In this document: positions 26,369-35,958 of the stretch, piece by piece | Position numbering within the stretch: the first letter of the stretch is position 1 | Layout: every line of letters begins with the position of its first letter | The notes under the pieces: generated by a model | Told to the model about the DNA's origin: nothing | The model's input: the letters and a program-made list of their open reading frames with translations, nothing else | Databases searched by the model: none | Made by a program: the position numbers and the translations under genes | NCBI GenBank assembly: GCA_910574965.1 | Contig: CAJTDB010000002.1 | Coordinates: forward strand, 210,169 to 274,168 | Length of the DNA: 64,000 nucleotides | Reading direction: 5' to 3' | From: Lachnospiraceae bacterium | GTDB taxonomy: Bacteria; Bacillota; Clostridia; Lachnospirales; Lachnospiraceae

Positions 26369-27169
26369 TTATGCATGTTTTTTATAATCCAAGCGTATTT
26401 TATCGGCAATCAGTGCAATAAACTCCGAATTTGTCGGTTTTCCCTTGCCAACACTGACGGTATAGCCAAACAACTCGTCGATAGTATCCATTTTGCCTCT
26501 GCTCCATGCCACTTCAATGGCATGTCTGATGGCCCGCTCCACTCTGCTTGGTGTAGTCTGGTGATTTTTCGCAATGGTCGGATAGAGAATCTTTGTGATC
26601 GAGTTCAGCATATTCATGTCTTCCACTGCCATCATAATCGCATCCCTCAAATACTGGTAGCCTTTGATGTGAGCAGGAACACCGATCTCATGAATCATAT
26701 TGGTTACATCTGTCTCCAGATTTCGTTCGATATAAGCCATCTTCGTCTCATAGGCCGCAACTTTGCGAACTTCGGACCGCCTTTTCTGTCTGTCAGTCTT
26801 CAGACTTTGAATACGCCCCAGCAGCACCTCATGATCAAAGGGCTTCATGATATAATAGCTGGCACCAAGCAGAAACGCGTCTTCTGTAATCTTTTCCTGG
26901 CCAATGGCCGATATGACAATAAACTCCGGCTTTTTCTGGAGCTTGGCATCTCCTCCGATCCGTTCCATAACTGTAAGCCCGTCCAGTTTCGGCATAATAA
27001 TATCTAACAATACAATATCCGGTTCTTTGTCCCGGATAACCTGACACGCCTCCTCCCCATTGCGAGCGATGCCTACGATCTGAAATTCCTCATCCTGATG
27101 CACGATACCCTGCAGGATCTCTACCATTCTCTCGTTGTCATCCGCGATGGCGACACTCCATTTGTTCAT
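26369..27169 (-). CDS. spo0A: Sporulation master regulator Spo0A
   Basis: 266 residues, full length. Receiver domain: [14 protein letters not shown] (acidic pocket), [16 protein letters not shown] (phosphorylated Asp) and [10 protein letters not shown]. The C-terminal sigma-factor-like DNA-binding domain is diagnostic: [54 protein letters not shown] and [17 protein letters not shown]. When phosphorylated it starts sporulation by binding 0A boxes. It is preceded by AAGGAGGGTGCCGC. The upstream neighbour is the RND efflux gene, not the spoIVB that usually precedes spo0A. Confidence 0.98.
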   Translation of the reverse strand: MNKWSVAIADDNERMVEILQGIVHQDEEFQIVGIARNGEEACQVIRDKEPDIVLLDIIMPKLDGLTVMERIGGDAKLQKKPEFIVISAIGQEKITEDAFLLGASYYIMKPFDHEVLLGRIQSLKTDRQKRRSEVRKVAAYETKMAYIERNLETDVTNMIHEIGVPAHIKGYQYLRDAIMMAVEDMNMLNSITKILYPTIAKNHQTTPSRVERAIRHAIEVAWSRGKMDTIDELFGYTVSVGKGKPTNSEFIALIADKIRLDYKKHA

Positions 27170-27282
27170 GCGGCACCCTCCTTATTTCTCATGTTTTCTG
27201 TCTCCTTTCTACAGCTTATGCAAATGTTTTCAACGTCCACAGAAAGAATTATAGGGAAAAGAGTAGTTATTTACAAGAAAAT

Positions 27283-27318
27283 CCTGTCGATAGAATTCGA
27301 GCAAAATCGACAAATTTA
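27283..27318. promoter_or_regulatory. Two 0A-box-like sites upstream of spo0A
   Basis: TGTCGATA on the plus strand (within CCTGTCGATAGAATTCG, about 27286) and TTTGTCGATTTTGC on the minus strand (about 27303-27316) both approach the TGTCGAA consensus for Spo0A. They lie about 110-150 bases before the spo0A start, consistent with autoregulation. Confidence 0.45.
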
Positions 27319-27358
27319 AAAACGGAAAGCTATTTATAAAACAGCTTTCCGTTAATAT
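27318..27358 (-). terminator. Terminator after the RND efflux gene
   Basis: Minus strand ACGGAAAGCT pairs with AGCTTTCCGT around an 11-base loop and is followed by TTTTTAAATTT. It lies 10 bases beyond the stop of the gene at 27361. Confidence 0.85.
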
Positions 27359-27360
27359 TT

Positions 27361-30300
27361 CTACGGTATTTCTTCATTTTTGTTCTTCTTCCAGAAGTAG
27401 TATTTCTGGCGCCGTTCCCTGCGTTCTTTCCTGCTTCTGCCATATACCAGAAGATAGAAAACCGGCATCAGAAGAAGGATCAAAAGCGTAGATGCCACAA
27501 GACCGCCAATGATGATTATGGCCATACCGGACATCATCTCCGTACCGCTTCCAAGCCCCATGGCCATGGGAATCATGGAGATTACAGTGGTCAGAGTCGT
27601 CATGAGAATAGGCCGGAGCCTCGTCTGGCCGCTGCGCACCAGTGCATCCTCAATGGGCATACGCATACGCAGCTCGTTGACGCCGTCCACATAAAGAATA
27701 CCATTATTTACCACAATACCGACCAGCATCAGAACACCCATCAAAGAGGTCATACTGATGGGCTCTCCTGTGACAAACAAAAGCCCCAGGGAACCGATCA
27801 GGGAAAAGGGAATGCTAAGCATGACCATAAGCGAATACTTTGGAGACTCAAACTGCATAGCCATAACAAGGAAAACCAGGAAAACCGCTGCTGCGATGGC
27901 CATGCCAAGAGCGGTAAAGGACTCAATCATCATCTCGTCCATGGAGCTTCTGACAATCTCTACGGAGCTGGCAAACTCCATCCCCTCAGCAGTTTCGTCC
28001 AGTTGTTCCTGTATTCCGCTTAGATTCTCAGACAGACAAGTAGCAGTGATGGTCAGGGTGTATTTTCCGTCCGTCTTCATGATCGTCTGCTGGGAATCTG
28101 TATAGCGAAGCTTTGCCAGCTCCGACAGCGGAACTCCGGAGATTGATGCATTCAGAAGTTTGCTGGCATCGTCATAGGTCCCCTGAGGAAATTCCAGAAA
28201 GACACTGTACTCCTCCCCGTTAGACGTAACGGTCATAGCTTCCGTTCCGCTTATCATACTGTACATGGCCCCTGCCACCTGTGCAGGCGTCATTCCTCTG
28301 CTCATAGCCTCCAGCGGATCTACCACCACCCGAATCTGTGTTGCCGTCTCTCCGGCGCTGTTGGATACATTCAGGACACCCGGAATGGTCCAGGCAGCTT
28401 CCTCCACCATGGATGCCGCTTCCTTGATGTCATCCAGATCTGTGGATTCCAGAGTCAGTATTGCACCGGCACCGGTCGTCATCATGGAAGACATCTGGCT
28501 GCTTACCTCAATCTCCAACTGAATATCCACAATATCACTGGTCTCTGCAATCCACTGGTCCGCCACTTCCTGGCTGGACAGCTTCCTGTCATCCTTCAGG
28601 TTGACCGATATGGATGCAGAACCTTTCTGTGCGGTCAGTGTATAATTTTCCACATCTTCGTGGGATGCAACCATATCCTCCAGCCGCTGCATCCGTGCGT
28701 CCACTTCCGATACTTTTGTACCCGAACGGAAAGTTGCACTGATGCTGACCATACCTTCATCCATGGTAGGCATCAGCTCTGCGTCCATATAGGAAGCCAT
28801 TACAAAAGAAAGGACTAAAAGAATTACGGAGAATAAAACACACAGCTTTTTGCGATGAAGCAGTTTTCTCTCCATTGTATCGTACCCTGCTTTCATCCGA
28901 TCCAGCAGATGATTGATCTTCAGCTCCTTTTTCTCCTTCGGTTTGAACAGATGGAAGAACAAGGGCACCAGCGTCATAGCGGATATGAGCGATGCCAGCA
29001 TGGCAAATATAATCGTATAGCCAAGCTGTCCGAAAATCTGTCCGCTTAAGCCTTCCTGGAGACAGAGCGGCAGATACACGACAATGGTGGTGATCGTGGA
29101 TGCGATAATGGAGCCAACCACACCTCTTGCCCCCTGAATGGCCGATTCTTTAAAATCCGGCATCCGGTCTTTGGAACGGAAACAGCTCTCCAAAACGACG
29201 ATGGAACTGTCCACCATCATGCCGATGGCAATCACCAGCGCTCCGAGTGTAATCATATTCAAGGAAAATCCCGCCACTGCCATAACAATAATTGTCACCA
29301 GAAGAGAGATCGGCATGGAACTTCCCACAATGAGACTTGCCTTCCAGTCTCCAAAAAATATAAACAAGATAATCATAGACAGGACCACGCCCATCAAAAG
29401 GGTGCTGGCCACAGATCCGACGGCATCTTTGATCTGTTCGGACATATCCATGGAAATGTCCATCATAAGATTGCTGTTCTCTTCCTGCATCCGGTTCATG
29501 ACCCTTTTCACATCATTTACCATGCCGATGGTGCTTGCCGTCTGATTTTTGGTCACGGAAACACTGATGGTTTCTTCCCCATTAAAACGGCTGATACTGG
29601 AGGAATCTTTCTGGGACCAGCCAACTTCTGCTACGTCAGAGAGCTGAATCAGGCTTCCGGCTCCGGTAAACAAAGGGATGCGCTTCAGCGCCTGCACCGT
29701 CTGATTTTCGGACGTGCTGATGGCACTGATAGACTGGCTTCCCTGCTCTAAAGAGCCAAGAGGTATCGTAAAATCCGTGGCTGCGATATACTGCGCCACC
29801 TGGCTCATGCCGATTCCGTATTGATTCAGTGCCTCTTCATCCAGAAGCACCCGTATGTAATGCTCTCTGCCGCCGGTCACTTCCACATCAGCTACTGTGC
29901 TGATGGCTTCCAGCTCCGGTACAATGGTATCCTTTACCATGGAATAGGCATCGCTTCCGTCCGTAGTGCTGACCGAATACATGATGCTTGGCATGGCATT
30001 AATATCCATCTGAATCACCATAGGTTCCTGACAGTCCTCCGGCAAAGATGCCGCTGTAATATCCAGTGCCGCCCTCAGATCCAGATAAGCATCGTTGGTA
30101 TCCACACTGTAATCATACTGCAGAAGAACCATAGACATATTTTCCTGTGAATAGGACATTACAGAGTCCACGCCGCTTAGGCTGGCTACCTGTCCTTCGA
30201 TCTCACCGCTGACCAGAGTCTCCACAGACTCCGGATCCGCTCCCGGATAAACGGTCATGACCATCATAATAGGCATATCCATATCCGGCATAAGCTCCAG

Positions 30301-30399
30301 ACGAAGCGTCGTTAAAGAGGAGAATCCAAACACCACCAGCGCCAGAACAAGCAGCAGCGTGGAGACCGGCCTCTTTAACGACAGTCTCGTTAAACCCAT
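27361..30399 (-). CDS. RND efflux transporter (AcrB/HAE1-like)
   Basis: 1012-residue inner-membrane proton-driven pump with the twelve-segment, two-large-loop layout of the AcrB family. The N-terminal segment is SLKRPVSTLLLVLALVVFGFSSL. The fourth segment carries the conserved acid-rich GALVIAIGMMVDSSIVVLE (Asp of the proton relay), and the second half mirrors it with LMGVLMLVGIVVNNGILYVDGVNELR. It forms an operon with the adaptor encoded one base upstream. Gram-positive relatives lack an outer-membrane channel and probably move lipids, peptides or drugs out of the membrane. The operon is divergent from a two-component system likely to control it. Confidence 0.93.
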   Translation of the reverse strand: MGLTRLSLKRPVSTLLLVLALVVFGFSSLTTLRLELMPDMDMPIMMVMTVYPGADPESVETLVSGEIEGQVASLSGVDSVMSYSQENMSMVLLQYDYSVDTNDAYLDLRAALDITAASLPEDCQEPMVIQMDINAMPSIMYSVSTTDGSDAYSMVKDTIVPELEAISTVADVEVTGGREHYIRVLLDEEALNQYGIGMSQVAQYIAATDFTIPLGSLEQGSQSISAISTSENQTVQALKRIPLFTGAGSLIQLSDVAEVGWSQKDSSSISRFNGEETISVSVTKNQTASTIGMVNDVKRVMNRMQEENSNLMMDISMDMSEQIKDAVGSVASTLLMGVVLSMIILFIFFGDWKASLIVGSSMPISLLVTIIVMAVAGFSLNMITLGALVIAIGMMVDSSIVVLESCFRSKDRMPDFKESAIQGARGVVGSIIASTITTIVVYLPLCLQEGLSGQIFGQLGYTIIFAMLASLISAMTLVPLFFHLFKPKEKKELKINHLLDRMKAGYDTMERKLLHRKKLCVLFSVILLVLSFVMASYMDAELMPTMDEGMVSISATFRSGTKVSEVDARMQRLEDMVASHEDVENYTLTAQKGSASISVNLKDDRKLSSQEVADQWIAETSDIVDIQLEIEVSSQMSSMMTTGAGAILTLESTDLDDIKEAASMVEEAAWTIPGVLNVSNSAGETATQIRVVVDPLEAMSRGMTPAQVAGAMYSMISGTEAMTVTSNGEEYSVFLEFPQGTYDDASKLLNASISGVPLSELAKLRYTDSQQTIMKTDGKYTLTITATCLSENLSGIQEQLDETAEGMEFASSVEIVRSSMDEMMIESFTALGMAIAAAVFLVFLVMAMQFESPKYSLMVMLSIPFSLIGSLGLLFVTGEPISMTSLMGVLMLVGIVVNNGILYVDGVNELRMRMPIEDALVRSGQTRLRPILMTTLTTVISMIPMAMGLGSGTEMMSGMAIIIIGGLVASTLLILLLMPVFYLLVYGRSRKERRERRQKYYFWKKNKNEEIP

Positions 30400-30400
30400 A

Positions 30401-32074
30401 TTATTCTGCCTCCTCTGTTATCTTGGCATCCTCGGCAGGAGCTTCTTCTCCTGTCTCTTCCGTATGCTCCGCAGGCATTTCTTCTTCCTTAAACTCCGAT
30501 TCGGTAAGAACCGCCTCCCCATTTTTAGACACAATGTCTGCTTCTACTCCATTCCTTAATTTGGAAGACCAGTTGCTGACAACCAGACTGTCCGCTGTCA
30601 GACCTTCTTCGATAACTGCCTCTGTATCGCTCATCAGTCCTACGGTCACTTCGGTCTTAACAACCTTTCCGTCCTCCACACAATACACATGGGCATTTCC
30701 TGCCGTAAAGTAAATCGCATCATAGGGAATCAGCAGCTTTCCGGTTTCCCGCTCCGTAGTAGCGGATACTTTTACAGATACGCCGTTTGGAAGGGAATCA
30801 CCGGCGCCTGTCACCGCTGCCTTCACCTGAAACAGACGGGTCTGGGGATTGGTCATAGTTCCGATCTCGGTAATCACTCCGTCAAAGGTCTGTCCTTCCC
30901 GCTCTACGGTCACATGATCACCTTCTTTAAGAACGTTTTTCGCCTTTTCTGCCACCTGGAAAGTGACTGTCATGGACTCTTTATTGGAAATGATATAAGC
31001 CGGATTGCCTGCTGCTGCCATACCGTTTTTCTCCACGCTGACAGACTCCACGATGCCGCTGATAGGAGCAGTCACCGTACAGAAGTCCAACTGCATCTGG
31101 GCGGAATCAATCCCGATGGATGCCGCCTGAAGCTGGCTTGCGCTGACGGCATCGGACTGGGGATAGATCTCATTCTGGGTAATGGAATAGGCTTGCTCGG
31201 CCATGTTCAGGTTGTCGCGGATGGTGTCCTGGCTGCTCTCGATCTGGTCGATGCCGGATTTGATCTGGGTTTTGGTCGTGTTCAATTCTGCAATCTTATT
31301 CTGAAGACTGGAGACAGTCTGATTCGCAGCATCCAACGGCATCCTAGCCAGGGCTAACTGACCCTGCAGTCCTTCCATTTTCTTCCCCAACTCATCTAAT
31401 GCAATTCTCGCTGCTTCTTTTTCAGCCTCAGAGCTATTTAAGCTATCAACCACTCCTTGATTTATGCCAATCTGTTTTTTAACCGCCTCTATTTGCTCAT
31501 TAATAGGACCTGCTGCTGTATTATATTTCTCTGTCGCTTCCACGACCCCTTGTTGTGCTTCTGCCAGACCCTGCTTTAATCCTCCGATCCCGCTCCGCAC
31601 ATCGTCCAGATTATCCTCCATCTCATCAATCTGATCATCCGTCTTCCACAGACTGTCCTTTAGCTGCCGGATCTGCTCCTCCGTCTGATAGTTCTGCAGA
31701 TCTCTTGCCCCGCCGTTCTGAGCAGTCACACCGGCCTGGGCTGACTCGTAGGAAGCTCTTGCACTGGCCAACTGAAGCTGCGCCGCTTCATCATCAATCT
31801 TAAAGAGCACATCCCCTGCCTGGACCGCATCTCCCACCGAGAAAAATGTCTCCGTTACTGTCCCCGAAGTTTTCGGAATCACATATACTTGCTCCTGGGG
31901 CGTTACATTTCCTATATATGTAGTGTCTACCGTAAGCTCGCGGGACGTTGGCGTCAGCACTTCAACGGCTACTGCGCTGGCCTCCTGGACCTCTTCCGTA
32001 CTTTTCCCGCAGGCCGCGGCAGTCATGCTCAGAGTCACAGCCAGTCCAAGGGCTGCAAGTCTTTTTCTGTTCAT
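30401..32074 (-). CDS. RND efflux adaptor lipoprotein (membrane fusion protein)
   Basis: 557 residues. Lipobox MTAAC with Cys at about residue 22, so the protein is anchored on the outer face of the membrane. Then come the split biotinyl-lipoyl halves (VIPKTSGTVTETFFSVGDAVQAGDVLFKIDDE and, after the insert, CTVTAPISGIVESVSVEKNG), a long coiled-coil hairpin (about 95-310, Gln- and Glu-rich) and beta-barrel and membrane-proximal domains (KNVLKEGDHVTVEREGQTF). The Glu/Ala/Pro-rich tail is unusual for the family. Works with the pump at 27361-30399; the pump start follows its stop by one base. Confidence 0.92.
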   Translation of the reverse strand: MNRKRLAALGLAVTLSMTAAACGKSTEEVQEASAVAVEVLTPTSRELTVDTTYIGNVTPQEQVYVIPKTSGTVTETFFSVGDAVQAGDVLFKIDDEAAQLQLASARASYESAQAGVTAQNGGARDLQNYQTEEQIRQLKDSLWKTDDQIDEMEDNLDDVRSGIGGLKQGLAEAQQGVVEATEKYNTAAGPINEQIEAVKKQIGINQGVVDSLNSSEAEKEAARIALDELGKKMEGLQGQLALARMPLDAANQTVSSLQNKIAELNTTKTQIKSGIDQIESSQDTIRDNLNMAEQAYSITQNEIYPQSDAVSASQLQAASIGIDSAQMQLDFCTVTAPISGIVESVSVEKNGMAAAGNPAYIISNKESMTVTFQVAEKAKNVLKEGDHVTVEREGQTFDGVITEIGTMTNPQTRLFQVKAAVTGAGDSLPNGVSVKVSATTERETGKLLIPYDAIYFTAGNAHVYCVEDGKVVKTEVTVGLMSDTEAVIEEGLTADSLVVSNWSSKLRNGVEADIVSKNGEAVLTESEFKEEEMPAEHTEETGEEAPAEDAKITEEAE

Positions 32075-32285
32075 CTGCTCTTTTCCTCCTCATTTTCTTT
32101 CTCAATCTCAGTCCTGTACAGATTATGCGATAATTTTAAACAGAATATAAATTTCTCCATCTGTCTGTTTTGATTTAACAAATTTTTAACACCCTTCTTT
32201 TTTCTTCACTTCACAATCTGTTCACATTCATTATATATGATAATAATAAGAAAATAAATCAAAATTCATAATTGAGGTGCGGAAA

Positions 32286-32960
32286 ATGTTTCATATTTTA
32301 GTAGTAGAAGACGATCAGATGCTTAATAAGCTCATCTGCCGGGTACTCACCAAGAACAATTATGAGGTAACTTCTGCCTCAGACGGAGAAGAGGCACTCG
32401 CTCTTCTGGACCAGACTTATATCGACCTGATTATCACGGACCTGATGATGCCCCGGATGGATGGCTTTGATCTGACGAAAGAACTCAGGGAAAGCGGTTA
32501 CCAGCTTCCCATCCTCGTCGTCACTGCCAGAGATACGTTTCCGGACAAGCTCAAAGGCTTTAAGCTCGGCGTTGACGACTATATGGTAAAACCCATTGAC
32601 GTAAATGAACTTCTGCTTCGGGTAGAAGCGCTCCTTAGACGTGCCCGGATTATCTTTGAAAAGAAACTGGAGTTCGATCATGTCTGTCTGGACTACATTA
32701 ATCTGACCGTAACCATCGACGGACAGTCTCAGGTGCTGCCCCAGAAAGAGTTCCAGCTTTTGTACAAGCTGCTCTCCTTCCCAAACCATACCTTTACAAG
32801 GCAGCAGATTATGGATGAGCTTTGGGGCTATGATTCGGAGACAGATATCCGAACGGTAGATGTACATATTAACCGGCTAAGAGACCGTTTTCGGGAAATT
32901 CCTTATTTTCAGATTCTGACCGTCCGGGGGCTGGGCTACAAAGGAATGATTGAGCGATGA
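32286..32960 (+). CDS. Response regulator, OmpR/PhoB type
   Basis: 224 residues: receiver domain (FHILVVEDDQMLNKLI, phosphoacceptor Asp in LIITDLMMPRMDGFDL, Lys in DDYMVKPIDVNELL) and a C-terminal winged helix with LPQKEFQLLYKLLSFPNHTFTRQQIMDELWG and TVDVHINRLRDRF. The ATG at 32286 follows GAGGTGCGGAAA; a GTG three codons earlier is less likely because it lies in that ribosome binding site. The gene overlaps its kinase by four bases (ATGA). It faces away from the RND operon across a 211-bp region, which probably holds its operators and those of the pump. Confidence 0.95.
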   Translation: MFHILVVEDDQMLNKLICRVLTKNNYEVTSASDGEEALALLDQTYIDLIITDLMMPRMDGFDLTKELRESGYQLPILVVTARDTFPDKLKGFKLGVDDYMVKPIDVNELLLRVEALLRRARIIFEKKLEFDHVCLDYINLTVTIDGQSQVLPQKEFQLLYKLLSFPNHTFTRQQIMDELWGYDSETDIRTVDVHINRLRDRFREIPYFQILTVRGLGYKGMIER

Positions 32961-34000
32961 AACACCGTTTTTATTCCATTTGGTTCCGAATTGTCACTGC
33001 ATTTTTCTGGATTATGGTCTTTACTTGCTGTGCGGTCGGACTTTCCGTGCATCTGAGCAACCGTCTGAATCTATGGCGCTTTTTATCCTTTCCGCTGACC
33101 AGCCTGCATTTTATCACGCTCCTTGCACTAATCAGTATCCTGTTCGGCTCCCTTATCAGCATGTTTGCCCTGCGCCATGTGCTTAATCCCATTATGGAGC
33201 TGTCCAAAGCCATGCAGAAAGTAGCCAAAGGAGACTATACTATCCGGCTGGCCCCTCCGCCTCATGGTCCCAAAAGTGAGATGTATGACCTTTGGAACAG
33301 CTTTAATCAGATGGTCCGGGAGCTCGGCAGTACAGAGACGCTTCATGCGGACTTTGTATCCAATGTTTCCCATGAATTTAAAACTCCTTTAGCAACCATC
33401 AGCGGCTATGCCACTCTTTTGCAGGACGATACCCTGACAGCCGAAGAGCGCAGCGAGTACATCAATACCATCATTCAGAGTACAAAGGAACTTTCCCGGA
33501 TGACCGGCAATATTTTAAGCCTGTCCCGGCTGGAAAATCAGTCCATCATCAGCGAAAAGGAATCTTTCCAGGTGGATGAACAAATCCGCCGCTGCATCCT
33601 TCGGCTGGAACCTCTGTGGTCTGCCCGGAGTCTCAGCATCTATCCGGAACTGGAACATATTGTCTGGAATGGAAATGTAGAACTAACCGCGCATATATGG
33701 AACAATCTTCTGGAAAATGCCATCAAGTTCACGCCCCAGGGAGGAAAGATCAGCATTGCAGCGCGGGTGCAGAAGCCCTGGCTTATAGTTACCTTCCAGG
33801 ATTCCGGCATCGGTATGTCAGCAGAAGTACAGGCACATATTTTTGATAAATTTTATCAGGGAGATACTTCCCACAAGAAAAAGGGCAGCGGTCTTGGACT
33901 CGCACTGGTCCATAAGATCGTCACCCTTTACGGCGGGCTGATCCAGGTGGACAGCCAGCCGGATTGCGGAAGCACGTTTACGATTCTGCTTCCAATGTAA
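32957..34000 (+). CDS. Sensor histidine kinase
   Basis: 347 residues with two N-terminal membrane segments (about 10-30 and 53-75) and a short extracytoplasmic loop, so it probably senses within or near the membrane. HAMP domain LNPIMELSKAMQKVAKGDYTIRL, dimerisation domain with VSNVSHEFKTPLATISGYA (phosphoacceptor His), N box WNNLLENAIKFTPQGG and ATP lid motifs FQDSGIGMS and KKGSGLGLALVHKIV. Its 3' end overlaps the 3' end of glgB on the other strand by 23 bases, leaving no room for a separate terminator. Confidence 0.95.
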   Translation: MKHRFYSIWFRIVTAFFWIMVFTCCAVGLSVHLSNRLNLWRFLSFPLTSLHFITLLALISILFGSLISMFALRHVLNPIMELSKAMQKVAKGDYTIRLAPPPHGPKSEMYDLWNSFNQMVRELGSTETLHADFVSNVSHEFKTPLATISGYATLLQDDTLTAEERSEYINTIIQSTKELSRMTGNILSLSRLENQSIISEKESFQVDEQIRRCILRLEPLWSARSLSIYPELEHIVWNGNVELTAHIWNNLLENAIKFTPQGGKISIAARVQKPWLIVTFQDSGIGMSAEVQAHIFDKFYQGDTSHKKKGSGLGLALVHKIVTLYGGLIQVDSQPDCGSTFTILLPM

Positions 34001-35822
34001 GTTTTTTTCCTGTTTTTTGTACTCCTTTTACCTTAAAAATCCTTGCGCTAAAAGGCGGCAGATCCACTATCAGGGTATGCGGCCTTTTCTTATGCGGCTT
34101 CTCTTCCACCCGCCAGGTCGCATCTGTCTCCTTGGTATTGCCTCCGTACTGCTCCCAGTCCGTATGCAAAAGCTCTTCCAGCTCGTACCGCATGGGCAGT
34201 CCCACCTTAAAATCCTTCCAGAACTGATCGGACAGGTTCATAACCATAAGAATCGTCTCGCCGGATGCACGTCTCTCATATGCGTAAGTCACATAATCCG
34301 CCGCATCCACTTCGAGCCACTCAAAACATTCGGAATTGTACTCTCCGTCATGAAGGGCCGGCTCTGACAGATACAGATTGGACAGCCGCTCATAAAAATG
34401 ATGAAAAGCATCATGAAGCGGATACTTCAAAAGCTCCCAGTCCTGCTCCCGGTTCTCGTCCCACTCCCGGAACTGGCCAAATTCATTTCCCATAAAATTC
34501 AGCTTCTTTCCAGGATGTGTATAAAGATAAGTATAAAAGGCTTTTGCCTGGGGGAATTTCAGGTCATAGTCCCCCCACATTTTCTGAATAATGGTCGCTT
34601 TCCCATGCACCACTTCGTCATGAGAGAAGGGCAGCAAAAAGAGATCACTGTAAAAATACATCATGGAAAAACTCAGTTTATGATAATCATAAGGCCGGTA
34701 CACCGGCGCTGTCTGGAAAAAGCGAAGGGTATCATTCATAAAACCCATATCCCATTTGTAGTCAAACCCAAGCCCGTCATACTCTGTAGGTGCTGTAACC
34801 TTGGGGAAATCCGTGGAATCCTCCGCCATAAGCATAACCGCCGGATGCCGTTTGTGTAAACCAGCGTTCATATTCCGCAGAAATTCCACCGCTTTTTCAT
34901 TGACTCCTCTGGCCGGATCTCCGTTCCAGTAGATGGCACGGCTGATAGCGTCCATACGGATGCCGTCAAAGTGAAACTCTGTCAGCCAGTAATCTGCCGC
35001 CGACTGCAAAAAGCTCCTCACTTCTCCCCGGCTGTGCATAAAATTCATAGTCCCCCACTCGCTGTAGGCTGTGTCCGGATGGGGAAATTCATAGAGCGGC
35101 GTTCCGTCAAAGTTCAGCAGTCCATAGTCATCCATTGCAAAATGCACCGGCACAAAATCGGTGATTACGCCAATCCCGTTCTGGTGGCATCGGTCCACTA
35201 ACGCTTTCAACTGCCGGGGACTCCCATATCTGGATGTAGGCGCGAAAAATCCCGTGTTTTGATAGCCCCAGGAACAGTCCGCCGGATGCTCGGACAGGGG
35301 CAGAAACTCGATATAATTAAATCCCATCTTTTTCAGATATGGAATCAGAATATCTCCAAGTTCCTCATACGTATACCAGGAGCCATCCTCCTTTTTCCGA
35401 AAAGAACCTGCATGTACTTCATATATGTTCATCGGACGGTTGTAGTTCTTGTCCCTCTTTGCCATCCACGCCTGATCCTGAAAAGAGTAAGTCCGGTCCA
35501 CAATTCTGGATGCAAATCCCGGACGCAGCTCCATAAGCATCCCATAAGGGTCACAGTGCATGGTCCCTTTCCCCTGCTGATTTGTAATGCAGTATTTATA
35601 ATACATCCCTGCCTGGGCTTTTGGAACTGTACAGGTAAATACTCCGGGATATTCTCCCTGCTTTAATTCCTGCAACTCCCAGTTATTAAAATCTCCTTGC
35701 AGCTCCACTTTCTTTGCATGAGGCGCATAGATCCGGAAAACTGTGCCGCCCTTCTCCATATGCGCTCCAAAATATTCATAAGCATCAAATACACCGCCGC
35801 TCAAAAATTTCTGAAAGTCCAT
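33978..35822 (-). CDS. glgB: 1,4-alpha-glucan branching enzyme
   Basis: 614 residues, GH13. It introduces alpha-1,6 branches into glycogen. An N-terminal CBM48-like domain (YEYFGAHMEKGGTVFRIYAPHAKKVELQGDFNNW) precedes the catalytic barrel: VHAGSFRKK, WGYQNTGFFAPTSRYG, FDGIRMDAISRAIYW (nucleophile Asp), VMLMAEDSTDFP (acid/base Glu) and FLPFSHDEVVHGK. The start is ATG 35822 (MDFQKFLSGG) behind GATGGGAGAAACAGT; the frame extends 35 codons upstream without support. It is separated from glgA by about 8 kb. It converges with the kinase at 32957-34000 with a 23-base overlap. Confidence 0.96.
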   Translation of the reverse strand: MDFQKFLSGGVFDAYEYFGAHMEKGGTVFRIYAPHAKKVELQGDFNNWELQELKQGEYPGVFTCTVPKAQAGMYYKYCITNQQGKGTMHCDPYGMLMELRPGFASRIVDRTYSFQDQAWMAKRDKNYNRPMNIYEVHAGSFRKKEDGSWYTYEELGDILIPYLKKMGFNYIEFLPLSEHPADCSWGYQNTGFFAPTSRYGSPRQLKALVDRCHQNGIGVITDFVPVHFAMDDYGLLNFDGTPLYEFPHPDTAYSEWGTMNFMHSRGEVRSFLQSAADYWLTEFHFDGIRMDAISRAIYWNGDPARGVNEKAVEFLRNMNAGLHKRHPAVMLMAEDSTDFPKVTAPTEYDGLGFDYKWDMGFMNDTLRFFQTAPVYRPYDYHKLSFSMMYFYSDLFLLPFSHDEVVHGKATIIQKMWGDYDLKFPQAKAFYTYLYTHPGKKLNFMGNEFGQFREWDENREQDWELLKYPLHDAFHHFYERLSNLYLSEPALHDGEYNSECFEWLEVDAADYVTYAYERRASGETILMVMNLSDQFWKDFKVGLPMRYELEELLHTDWEQYGGNTKETDATWRVEEKPHKKRPHTLIVDLPPFSARIFKVKGVQKTGKKLTLEAES

Positions 35823-35958
35823 ACTGTTTCTCCCATCCTGTCGCTTTTTTTCTATCTTATCTGAAATCAGAGAAATTTTCAAGATGTCGGAGCAAAAAAA
35901 TGAACGATGGACAGTTTTATTTTTCATTCTGCCGGAAGATCGTCTGCTGCTGTACTCC

